This document shows positions 1 to 5,676 of a stretch of DNA of 5,744 nucleotides, piece after piece. Position numbers and translations under genes: made by a program. This stretch comes from Spirochaetes bacterium GWF1_49_6 (lineage in GTDB: Bacteria > Spirochaetota > Brevinematia > Brevinematales > GWF1-51-8). Under the pieces are notes generated by a model. It was not told where the DNA came from, ran no database searches, and worked only from the letters and a program-made list of their open reading frames with translations. How positions within the stretch are numbered: position 1 is the stretch's first letter; every line of letters starts with the position of its first letter. The stretch is from positions 2,775 through 8,518 of the forward strand of contig MIBD01000052.1 of the NCBI GenBank assembly GCA_001829395.1, in the 5' to 3' direction.

Positions 1-1255
1 CCCGCATCCATCGCGGAATTTTCATATCTACCAATAAATCCTGTACCTTTTTATGCCGTCCGCCTGTAATCTCGATCCGGTCGCCGTCGATGCGTCCCCG
101 GACAATCACCGATTCCATCCCGGCGGGATTGAACAGGCAAATGTCGTTTTTCTTCTCTCCGCCGGTTCCGTTCACCCGCTCGAAATCGAGGGTTGTTTCT
201 CCCATACGGATAGAAAAATTATTCAATAGTTTAGCATGAATCGCTTCTTTCGCACAATTTTTATGGGCTTTTTCGAAGACATATTCATTATATGACGAGA
301 AAACACGGAATTTTTTCGCCCGGAATACCGATACAGTGCCTTCGCTTTTACCAGAAAATCTAATCAGATTCTCAAAAAAAGACAAGTTCCCCTGAAAAGA
401 AGAATCGAAACGGCGGGTAATCATCCCGCGGATATACCGCCGCGCCAAAGGGAGTTTCGACTTATCGGTGAAAATCTCCTTACCGATATGCGCGCGCCCG
501 CCGCGGAACTCCGCATACCGCCCGAACCGCCGCGTCAGCCGTTCCCAAACCTCCTCCTCGCCGCTCACTATCAGGTAAAGGTTCTTCAGATGCTCCCGGA
601 ACCCCGGAAACCGTTCCGCGATAACCGGCAGGATTTTCTCACGGATATAATTCCGGGGATAGGCCGTGTCGTTATTGGTGGAGTCGGTAATATACGCGAT
701 GGAGTTCGCGGCAAGATAAGCGGATATTTCGGACTTGGGGATAAAAAGGACGGGACGGATGATGCCGCGGTTGACGGGGCGGATAGCGCGCAGGCCGGAA
801 GGCCCCGTCCCGGTAAATATCCGAAACAGCATGGTCTCGGCGAGATCGTCGAGATGATGCGCGGTCGCGATCTTCGCCGCGCCGGACTCGTCCTTGATCG
901 CGCGGAGCTCGCGATAACGCAGGTCGCGGGCGGCGTGTTCGAGCGAAAGCCCATGCCCGCGCGCGTAACCCGGGGCGTCCACATCCCGCGAATAGTACTC
1001 CATCCCCATCCGTTCCGCGAAGTCCCGGCAGAACTCCCTGTCGCGGTCTGCCTCGGCCCCGCGTATCCCGTGATGAATATGCGCGGCCGCTAGGGTAATA
1101 CCCAGTTCATCGCGGCACCCGTTCAGGAGATGCGCGAGGAAAACGGAATCGGCCCCGCCCGACAACGCGAGCAGGACCTTATCGCCTTTTTGAAGCATTT
1201 CGTATTTTTGAATAGTTTCCAGAAAGAGCGACCGTACTTGCCGGCCGCGCCTCAT
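1..1255 (-). CDS. tilS: tRNA(Ile)-lysidine synthetase TilS, 3' end cut by window edge
   Basis: TilS is a cytoplasmic ATP-dependent enzyme that joins lysine to C34 of the CAU-anticodon tRNA-Ile, making lysidine so that the tRNA reads AUA as Ile. Translating the minus strand from 1255 gives 418 codons with no stop up to the left edge. The PP-loop ATP-binding motif SGGADS is at residues 32-37, HIHHGIRG at 59-66, SLEHAARDLRYREL near 103-116, AHHLDDLAET at 132-141, IIRPVL at 164-169, DSTNND near 191-196 and RNYIREKILP at 201-210. A C-terminal domain follows, with VRGRIDGDRIEITGG at 385-399 and KKVQDLLVDMKIPR at 402-415, so only a few residues are probably missing. The start ATG shares ATGA with the pth stop and has no clear Shine-Dalgarno, suggesting translational coupling. 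GC content falls from about 67% (781-1020) to about 38% (181-420) within the gene. In related neighbourhoods ftsH or hpt often follows. The identification is secure. Confidence 0.96.
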   Translation of the reverse strand, partial: MRRGRQVRSLFLETIQKYEMLQKGDKVLLALSGGADSVFLAHLLNGCRDELGITLAAAHIHHGIRGAEADRDREFCRDFAERMGMEYYSRDVDAPGYARGHGLSLEHAARDLRYRELRAIKDESGAAKIATAHHLDDLAETMLFRIFTGTGPSGLRAIRPVNRGIIRPVLFIPKSEISAYLAANSIAYITDSTNNDTAYPRNYIREKILPVIAERFPGFREHLKNLYLIVSGEEEVWERLTRRFGRYAEFRGGRAHIGKEIFTDKSKLPLARRYIRGMITRRFDSSFQGNLSFFENLIRFSGKSEGTVSVFRAKKFRVFSSYNEYVFEKAHKNCAKEAIHAKLLNNFSIRMGETTLDFERVNGTGGEKKNDICLFNPAGMESVIVRGRIDGDRIEITGGRHKKVQDLLVDMKIPRWMR

Positions 1256-1812
1256 TGATTGAATTCGTTCATCGCGCGGTCCATATCGCCGTCGATAATG
1301 TACTGCACCGCATCGCAGACCTTATCGATCACCGGATCGAGCGCGGATACTTCATCCGTGGAGAATTTACTCAGGACAAAATTTTCGAGACGCGTTTCAT
1401 CCGGGGGATTGCCCACACCGATGCGAATACGCGGAAAATTATCGGATTTCAGAAACTGTATCAGCGACTTGATACCGTTATGCCCGCCGCTCGATCCGTA
1501 CTTCCTGATACGCACGGCGCCGAACGGGAGATTGACATCGTCGCATACCACGATAATGTTCTCCGGCATGATTCGCAGGAAGCTCGCCATATAGAGCACA
1601 GCTTCCCCGCTCAGGTTGACAAACGTCTGCGGTTTGAGGAGCATGACACGTTCTTTGCCAAAGCGGAAACGGCCTATGAGAGATTTCTTTTTCTTGGTGT
1701 CTACCACTATTCCGTGGCGCACCGCCAATCTATCGAGAACCTGAAATCCGAGATTATGCCGGGATCTCTCGTATTCTTCCCCGGGATTTCCCAGACCTAC
1801 TACCAGTTTCAA
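1252..1812 (-). CDS. pth: Peptidyl-tRNA hydrolase Pth, TTG start
   Basis: Pth cleaves the ester bond of peptidyl-tRNAs released by stalled or aborted ribosomes, recycling tRNA in the cytoplasm. The 186-residue product has the usual family length and opens MKLVVGLGNPG. By comparison with the E. coli enzyme (N10, H20, N68, D93, N114), the active-site residues are N9, H19 (in SRHNLGF), N66 (TFVNLSGE), D91 (CDDVNLP) and N112 (SSGGHNG). I chose the TTG at 1812 because it lies 6 bases after GGGAGG and yields the standard family N-terminus. Another TTG one codon upstream (1815) lies only 3 bases from the same site. No ATG is available nearby. The gene follows rplY by 37 bases and overlaps tilS by 4, an order conserved in Bacillus (ctc then pth, also called spoVC). 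A lysine run at residues 40-43 is a minor local feature. Function is certain; the exact start is likely. Confidence 0.96.
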   Translation of the reverse strand: MKLVVGLGNPGEEYERSRHNLGFQVLDRLAVRHGIVVDTKKKKSLIGRFRFGKERVMLLKPQTFVNLSGEAVLYMASFLRIMPENIIVVCDDVNLPFGAVRIRKYGSSGGHNGIKSLIQFLKSDNFPRIRIGVGNPPDETRLENFVLSKFSTDEVSALDPVIDKVCDAVQYIIDGDMDRAMNEFNQ

Positions 1813-1818
1813 CAATAA

Positions 1819-1834
1819 CCTCCCGTTAACGGGG
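1819..1834 (-). promoter_or_regulatory. pth ribosome binding site overlapping a hairpin
   Basis: On the minus strand GGGAGG (1824-1819) precedes the TTG at 1812 by 6 bases. Its first three Gs are also the 3' arm of a perfect 12-base palindrome, CCCGTTAACGGG (1822-1833). In RNA this can fold as a 4-bp GC-rich stem with a UUAA loop, partly hiding the Shine-Dalgarno. Together with the weak TTG start this suggests low independent initiation and dependence on ribosomes arriving from rplY, whose stop is about 17 bases upstream of the stem. The palindrome and the site are seen directly; the control is inference. Confidence 0.55.
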
Positions 1835-1849
1835 TTCTAATCATTCAGA

Positions 1850-2401
1850 CTACGCCCTGATTTCGATCAGGACGTTACCCTCGTTCGTCAGTACCTGAAA
1901 TTTGAACTTGCCCAGTATTTCACGGACAATCATGTACTGCTTCTGCTGCAGGTGGCTGATATCGATCTCTACCGATGAAGGAAGATCCTTCGGAGTCGTA
2001 CGAATCTTCAGCTTCTTGGTGAAGATCAGCATCGATCCGCCCTCTTTTACACCGATCGGCATACCGGTATAGTTCACCGGGACTTCGGTGATAAACAGCT
2101 TCCCTTCGGCAATCGCGAGAAGATCGGCATGCTGAAACCTGCGGGTAATGGGGTGAAATTTGTAATCTTTTATAATTACTTTCACCTTTTTTCCGCCCAC
2201 CTCGATGGTAATCAGGTGATGCTTACCCACTTTGTTGAACAGCCTCTCGAACTCCACATAGTTTACGGAAAGCGGAACGGGACTTTCCACACCCGCGCCG
2301 TAAACGATAACCGGAAGCATTTTATCGTCACGAAGCCTCATAGCCTCTTCTTTTCCGACTTTTTTTCTTTCTTCCGTTTTTAAAATAAATTCTTCTGACA
2401 T
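1850..2401 (-). CDS. rplY: Large-subunit ribosomal protein bL25, CTC/TL5 two-domain type
   Basis: bL25 binds 5S rRNA in the central protuberance of the 50S subunit; the long form (Ctc, called a general stress protein in Bacillus) adds a C-terminal beta domain. The product is 183 residues. The N-terminal L25 fold covers about residues 1-95, with LPVIVYG at 29-35 and the 5S-binding-type stretch KDYKFHPITRRFQHADLL at 78-95. The C-terminal domain starts near 100 (FITEVPVNYTG) and carries the family signature GMPIGVKEGGSM at 113-124. It ends EIRA without the acidic tail seen in many CTC proteins, so it is at the short end of the family. ATG at 2401 is preceded by AGGAGG (2416-2411) with 9 bases of spacing. 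The gene lies 37 bases after prs and 37 before pth, matching the conserved prs, ctc, pth order. An A7 run occurs in codons 12-15 and is probably neutral. Confidence 0.95.
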   Translation of the reverse strand: MSEEFILKTEERKKVGKEEAMRLRDDKMLPVIVYGAGVESPVPLSVNYVEFERLFNKVGKHHLITIEVGGKKVKVIIKDYKFHPITRRFQHADLLAIAEGKLFITEVPVNYTGMPIGVKEGGSMLIFTKKLKIRTTPKDLPSSVEIDISHLQQKQYMIVREILGKFKFQVLTNEGNVLIEIRA

Positions 2402-2438
2402 GTAAATATTCCTCCTGGTCGCTCAATAACGATTATTA

Positions 2439-3407
2439 TTATACTTTTGTTTCGTTTACAAACAACGAATTCACCGATTCGTTCAGGTGAATCCGTTCTA
2501 TCGCCTCGCCGAAAAGCCCGGCCACCGAGATGGTCTCCATCTTCGAGCCGATGGTCTTCAGCTTGGACTCCTCCACCGGTATCGTATCGGTGAAATATAT
2601 CCCGTCTATCAGCGACTCTCCCAACCGCTGCGCGGCGGGCCCGGATAAGACGGCATGCGCGGAGAAAACATGGATCGTCTTCGCGCCCTTCTTCTTCAGA
2701 AGCTCGGCAGACTGGCATATCGTCCCCGCCGTATCGACCATATCGTCTATCATGATTACATTCAACCCGTCGACCTCGCCGATCAGGTTCAGCACTTCCG
2801 CCTCGTTCTTCCGCTCGCGGCGTTTATCGAGGATAGCGAGGTTCGTCCCCAAGAGCTTCGAGAAGAAGCGGGAACGTTCGACGCCGCCGATATCTGGAGA
2901 GACCACTACGAAGTCCTTCATATCGCCGAGGGACAGGGCTTTTTTCAAAAACGCCGGGGTAGCATAGAGATGATCCACCGGTATATCGAAAAATCCCTGT
3001 ATCTGGGCGGCATGCAAATCCATAGTCAGCAGACGATCCGCGCCCGCGACTGTCACCAGATTGGCCACCAGCTTGGAGGTAATCGGCACACGGGGTTCGG
3101 CCTTGCGGTCCTGCCGGGCGTACCCGAAATAAGGAATGACCGCCGTAATACGTTCGGCGGACGCCCTGCGCAGGGCGTCGATGATAATCAGGAGTTCCAT
3201 CAGGTTCTTGTACCCCGGATTGCAGGTAGGTTGAACGATAAAAACATCCTTCCCGCGCACATTCTCACGGATTTTCACGAATATTTCATTATCCGCGAAA
3301 TCGGTGATAAACGTGTCGACCATCGGTACGCCGATATAATCGGCGATCCTCTGCGCAAATACCGGATTTGCCCTTCCGGTTAGCATTTTCAAATTTGAAA
3401 CCGGCAT
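2439..3407 (-). CDS. prs: Ribose-phosphate pyrophosphokinase (PRPP synthetase)
   Basis: Prs transfers pyrophosphate from ATP to ribose 5-phosphate, giving PRPP for purine, pyrimidine, histidine, tryptophan and NAD synthesis in the cytoplasm. The 322-residue product is full length for class I bacterial enzymes. Visible motifs are the ATP-site segment FADNEIFVKIRENVRG (37-52), the loop PYFGYARQDRK (92-102), the PRPP synthetase signature DLHAAQIQGFFDIPVD (130-145), the catalytic flexible-loop DKRRE (194-198), and the PRPP-binding loop VIMIDDMVDTAGT (217-229). ATG at 3407 follows an AAGGA site (3418-3414) by 6 bases. The gene lies 57 bases downstream of tRNA-Gln and 37 upstream of rplY. In Bacillus glmU usually precedes prs; here it is absent from the window. 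Three in-frame stops, TAATAATAA (2441-2433), end the gene. Identification is secure. Confidence 0.97.
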   Translation of the reverse strand: MPVSNLKMLTGRANPVFAQRIADYIGVPMVDTFITDFADNEIFVKIRENVRGKDVFIVQPTCNPGYKNLMELLIIIDALRRASAERITAVIPYFGYARQDRKAEPRVPITSKLVANLVTVAGADRLLTMDLHAAQIQGFFDIPVDHLYATPAFLKKALSLGDMKDFVVVSPDIGGVERSRFFSKLLGTNLAILDKRRERKNEAEVLNLIGEVDGLNVIMIDDMVDTAGTICQSAELLKKKGAKTIHVFSAHAVLSGPAAQRLGESLIDGIYFTDTIPVEESKLKTIGSKMETISVAGLFGEAIERIHLNESVNSLFVNETKV

Positions 3408-3436
3408 CTTCTTTCCTTATTCCCTAACGATTCTTA

Positions 3437-3451
3437 GCCGGAAAAACCGGC
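3437..3451 (-). other. Small hairpin between tRNA-Gln and prs
   Basis: GCCGG, TTTTT, CCGGC forms a perfect 5-bp GC stem with a five-base loop, 13 bases past the tRNA 3' end and about 30 bases before the prs start. No T-run follows the stem on the minus strand, so it does not look like an intrinsic terminator. It could guide processing of the tRNA 3' end or protect the new 5' end of the prs mRNA; both are guesses. The structure itself is seen directly. Confidence 0.4.
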
Positions 3452-3464
3452 ATATCGATATACA

Positions 3465-3537
3465 CTGGGGAGGAAGGGCTCGAACCTTCAACGCCTGGCT
3501 CCAAAAGCCAGTGTGCTGCCAATTGCACCACTCCCCA
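3465..3537 (-). tRNA. tRNA-Gln (anticodon UUG)
   Basis: Read on the minus strand, the 73 bases fold as a complete cloverleaf: acceptor TGGGGAG with CTCCCCA; D stem GTGC with GCAC; anticodon stem CTGGC with GCCAG around the loop TTTTGGA; variable loop GCGTT; T stem GAAGG with CCTTC around TTCGAGC. The anticodon TTG is at 3504-3502, reading CAA (and CAG by wobble) as glutamine. The weak U1-A72 pair and G73 discriminator match known bacterial tRNA-Gln identity features. CCA is not encoded (GTG follows), so a CCA-adding enzyme is needed. The gene lies in line between spoVG (63 bases upstream) and prs (57 downstream), so it is probably excised from a shared transcript unless a weak local promoter exists. 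Confidence 0.97.
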
Positions 3538-3600
3538 TCTTTTCTATATAGTTGGTCAGCTCAGAATTTTAGCCCAATCTCCCCTTTCGAAAAACCGCCG

Positions 3601-3852
3601 CTATTCGGACTGATATGCTTCCAGAATAGCGCTTTGAAGTTTCTCCCTGAACGAAGTATTAATCGGATGAGTCACATCCTTCATCTCACCACTACGAGTC
3701 TTTCTCGAGGGCATCGCGATAAACAACCCACCCTTTCCCTCGATTACTTTGATGTTGTGCACCACAAAACTGTCGTCAAACGTCACGGATGCGTAAGCTT
3801 TTAACTTGCTGTCGCCTTCCAACTTCTTGATCCTGATGTCCGTAATCTCCAT
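3601..3852 (-). CDS. spoVG: SpoVG family nucleic-acid-binding regulator
   Basis: SpoVG proteins are small dimeric DNA- and RNA-binding regulators. They affect septation and sporulation in Bacillus, virulence and cell-wall genes in Staphylococcus and Listeria, and borrelial gene expression in Borrelia. The 83-residue product opens MEITDIRIKK and carries the conserved blocks VTFDDSFVVHNIKVIEGKGGLFIAMPSR (about residues 23-50, beta sheet core) and KTRSGEMKDVTHPIN (51-65), then an amphipathic C-terminal helix to residue 83. The basic RKTR segment is the region linked to nucleic-acid binding in the family. ATG at 3852 is preferred over an in-frame non-ATG start at 3888 because it has AGGAGG (3866-3861) 8 bases upstream and gives the family N-terminus. 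It lies 42 bases after ispE. The gene does not by itself indicate sporulation. Confidence 0.95.
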   Translation of the reverse strand: MEITDIRIKKLEGDSKLKAYASVTFDDSFVVHNIKVIEGKGGLFIAMPSRKTRSGEMKDVTHPINTSFREKLQSAILEAYQSE

Positions 3853-3855
3853 GAG

Positions 3856-3875
3856 TTCATCCTCCTGGTGATGAA
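3856..3875 (-). promoter_or_regulatory. spoVG ribosome binding site inside a hairpin loop
   Basis: On the minus strand TTCATC (3875-3870) and GATGAA (3861-3856) are perfect inverted repeats separated by eight bases, ACCAGGAG. The spoVG Shine-Dalgarno AGGAGG therefore occupies the loop and the first stem base, and the start codon lies 3 bases past the stem. In RNA this is a modest 6-bp stem that would present or restrict the ribosome site; in DNA it is a dyad a dimeric protein could bind. The repeat is seen directly; any role, including control by SpoVG itself, is inference. Confidence 0.45.
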
Positions 3876-3894
3876 TTTGTAAGAACACACCTTT

Positions 3895-4743
3895 TTACCG
3901 CTCGGTGCGATAAACCGGATCACATCGGAAAAACCGATAGTTAAATATGTTTTTTATTATCTCAAAAACTTCATCCCGGATTCTTTCGCTTTCATAAACA
4001 AAAAAAAGAGAAGAACCGCTTCCGCTCATCATAGATATATCCGCCCGCAGTTCTAAGTCCAATTTCTCTTTTAAAGCGGAAAGTTTCTCCTCTTCGTCGA
4101 AAATTTTTCCTTGAAACCTATTATACATAATTTTTCGTAAAAAATCAATATCAATCGCTCTTTTTTTCAATATTTCATCTTCCGTCAGCCCCGTTCCGTA
4201 CTCGTCTATCAGGGAATACGCCCACTTGGTGGAGATATGTATATCGGGATACGCCACTATGAAATGAAGTCCGTCGAGACGTCCCGCGAGCGGTTCGATC
4301 ACCTCGCCCTTCCCGCGCACCCGGCATAGTCCGCCGGTGAAGAAGAACGGTACATCGCTGCCTATCCGCGCGCCGAGAGGAACCATCTCCCGCGCGGGTA
4401 TTTCATGCATCTCCGCGAGCGCCGTCAGCACAGCCGCGGCGTTGGAACTCCCCCCGCCCAGCCCCGCGCCCGTCGGGATATGCTTATCCGTCACTATCCG
4501 GTACTTTTGCATGATACCGGTCGTATCGCGGAACATCCGAAGCGCGCGGTGGACTGTAGTATCCGTCCCGGGTACGTCGATTCCCCGGAATTCTATCGAA
4601 TCCGCGTCCGCCGCTTCAATACTGATCTCATCCGCGAGCGAAATCTCCTGGAATAGACTGTTTATATAATGGTAGCCGTCCGATTGGTCTTTACCGGTGA
4701 TGTCCAGGTAAAGGTTCAGCTTGGCGCGTGAAAGAATCTTCAT
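3895..4743 (-). CDS. ispE: 4-diphosphocytidyl-2-C-methyl-D-erythritol kinase
   Basis: IspE is a GHMP-family kinase that phosphorylates the 2-hydroxyl of CDP-methylerythritol with ATP in the MEP pathway to isopentenyl diphosphate. The 282-residue product has normal length. Motif 1 is at the N-terminus (RAKLNLYL, 6-13, with the catalytic-site lysine K8), DGYH at 22-25, the ATP-binding glycine-rich loop IPTGAGLGGGSSNAAA at 89-104, IGSDVPFF with the catalytic aspartate D130 at 128-135, and the third GHMP motif MSGSGSS at 239-245. The start ATG overlaps the ilvE stop as ATGA with no strong Shine-Dalgarno, so translation is probably coupled. The C-terminal third (3901-4200) is about 37% GC while 4201-4500 is about 63%, by hand count; the frame stays open and motifs are intact across the step. 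A T8 run lies just after the third motif. Confidence 0.96.
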   Translation of the reverse strand: MKILSRAKLNLYLDITGKDQSDGYHYINSLFQEISLADEISIEAADADSIEFRGIDVPGTDTTVHRALRMFRDTTGIMQKYRIVTDKHIPTGAGLGGGSSNAAAVLTALAEMHEIPAREMVPLGARIGSDVPFFFTGGLCRVRGKGEVIEPLAGRLDGLHFIVAYPDIHISTKWAYSLIDEYGTGLTEDEILKKRAIDIDFLRKIMYNRFQGKIFDEEEKLSALKEKLDLELRADISMMSGSGSSLFFVYESERIRDEVFEIIKNIFNYRFFRCDPVYRTER

Positions 4744-5615
4744 TCAATCGGAGCGCCGGACTTACGGGCATAGTCATGGAACGCCGCGACCAGCTTCCGC
4801 GTCAATACGCCGGGCTTCCCGTCGCCGATCACGCGTCCGTCGATCTGGATAACGGGAACCACCTCCGCGGCGGTGCCCGTCAGGAAACACTCGTCGGAGA
4901 TATACATCTCCGCGCGGGTGAACAACTTCTCGACCGTCTTCACTCCCATATCCGCCGCGAGCTGAACGACCGCGCCCATCGTGATGCCGGGGAGAGATCC
5001 CGCCGAGACCGGCGGCGTATAGATAAAATTGTTACGGATAATGAAGATATTATCGCCCGTGCATTCCGCGACATACCCGTCGTTATTCAGCATAATCGCC
5101 TCTTCGGCGCCGGCGTTCTTCGCCTCGATCTTAGCCATAATATTGTTCAGGTAGTTCAGCGATTTAATCATCGGGTTCAGCGCCTCGGGGATATTCCGGC
5201 GGGTGGCCACCGTGACAATCGGCATCCCGTTATCGTAAAATTCCTTCGGATAAAGCTGAAGGGTATCGACGATGATAAACATACTGGGATTACTGCATCT
5301 CCACGGCGCGAGGCCGAGCGCGCCCGCTCCGCGCGTGACCACCGGACGGATATACCCGTCGGACAACCCGCTCTCGCGGCAGCATAGGAGTATCGCCTTC
5401 TTTATTTCATCCTTGGAGTAAGGGATATCGAGCATGATGATTTTCGCCGAATTAAAAAGACGGTTGATATGTTCGTCGAGCTTGAAGACCTTGCGGTCAT
5501 AAAAACGAATCCCTTCGAATACGCCGTCGCCGTATAAAATCCCATGGTCGAATACCGATATCGCGGCTTTCTCACGTTCGACTAGCTGGCCGTTCAGCCA
5601 TACCCATTTTGACAT
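4740..5615 (-). CDS. ilvE: Branched-chain amino acid aminotransferase, fold-type IV PLP enzyme
   Basis: This enzyme reversibly moves the amino group between glutamate and the 2-oxo acids of leucine, isoleucine and valine, using PLP in the cytoplasm. The 291-residue product is typical in length. It shows SVFDHGILYGDGVFEGIR near residues 20-37, YIRPVVTRGAGALGL near 88-102, the PLP Schiff-base lysine K151 in MIKSLNYLNN, the ECTGDNIF segment (184-191) with E184 at the cofactor pyridine position, the phosphate-binding GSLPGIT at 206-212, and TGTAAEVVPV at 246-255. The KSLNYLN and TGDN patterns resemble archaeal-type and clostridial IlvE. D-amino-acid transaminase or aminodeoxychorismate lyase are less likely alternatives in this fold. 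ATG at 5615 is chosen over a TTG at 5621 because AGGAG ends just 6 bases upstream of the ATG and abuts the TTG. It is the first complete gene of the block and is coupled to ispE. Confidence 0.92.
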   Translation of the reverse strand: MSKWVWLNGQLVEREKAAISVFDHGILYGDGVFEGIRFYDRKVFKLDEHINRLFNSAKIIMLDIPYSKDEIKKAILLCCRESGLSDGYIRPVVTRGAGALGLAPWRCSNPSMFIIVDTLQLYPKEFYDNGMPIVTVATRRNIPEALNPMIKSLNYLNNIMAKIEAKNAGAEEAIMLNNDGYVAECTGDNIFIIRNNFIYTPPVSAGSLPGITMGAVVQLAADMGVKTVEKLFTRAEMYISDECFLTGTAAEVVPVIQIDGRVIGDGKPGVLTRKLVAAFHDYARKSGAPIE

Positions 5616-5621
5616 AAACAA

Positions 5622-5626
5622 CTCCT
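5622..5626 (-). promoter_or_regulatory. ilvE Shine-Dalgarno, decides the start
   Basis: AGGAG on the minus strand lies 6 bases before the ATG at 5615. The in-frame TTG at 5621 directly abuts this site and could not be used with it, so the shorter product is favoured. Confidence 0.8.
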
Positions 5627-5645
5627 ATTAAAATGAGGGCGGTTC

Positions 5646-5658
5646 TCCCCTGCGGGGA
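5646..5658 (-). other. Hairpin in the ilvE leader
   Basis: TCCCC, GCA, GGGGA on the minus strand gives a perfect 5-bp GC-rich stem with a three-base loop. Flanking GTT and AAC could extend it past a small internal loop. It ends 19 bases before the ilvE Shine-Dalgarno. No T-run follows on either strand, so a terminator is not supported. I see no leader peptide rich in Leu, Ile or Val codons and no T-box consensus here, so amino-acid control of ilvE is not shown. It may stabilise the 5' end of the transcript or be incidental. Confidence 0.4.
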
Positions 5659-5676
5659 CTAACGTAAAAACTCCGA

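Noticed and set aside
488..1093. Plus-strand frame of 201 codons and a minus-strand frame at 586-984 over tilS
   Set aside because: The tilS frame is open through this region with its expected motifs in order; both others are shadows in high-GC sequence.
1255..1818. Plus-strand frame of 187 codons opposite pth
   Set aside because: It is nearly coextensive with pth, whose catalytic residues are all present on the minus strand.
2655..3383. Plus-strand open frame of 242 codons opposite prs
   Set aside because: It lies entirely within prs, which has all family motifs. The antisense product resembles no family I know and reflects the GC-rich codons of prs.
3538..3600. Promoter or terminator between spoVG and tRNA-Gln
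   Set aside because: TATATA occurs near the tRNA but no -35 match lies at 16-18 bases. GGTTTTT follows the spoVG stop but lacks a convincing stem before it.
4000..4007. Eight-base homopolymer in ispE as a possible frameshift or phase-variable tract
   Set aside because: The frame continues with intact motifs on both sides; short T-runs in Phe codons are common and nothing supports switching.
4728..5387. Plus-strand open frame of 219 codons opposite ilvE
   Set aside because: It mirrors ilvE codons, lacks recognisable motifs and conflicts with a secure gene on the other strand.
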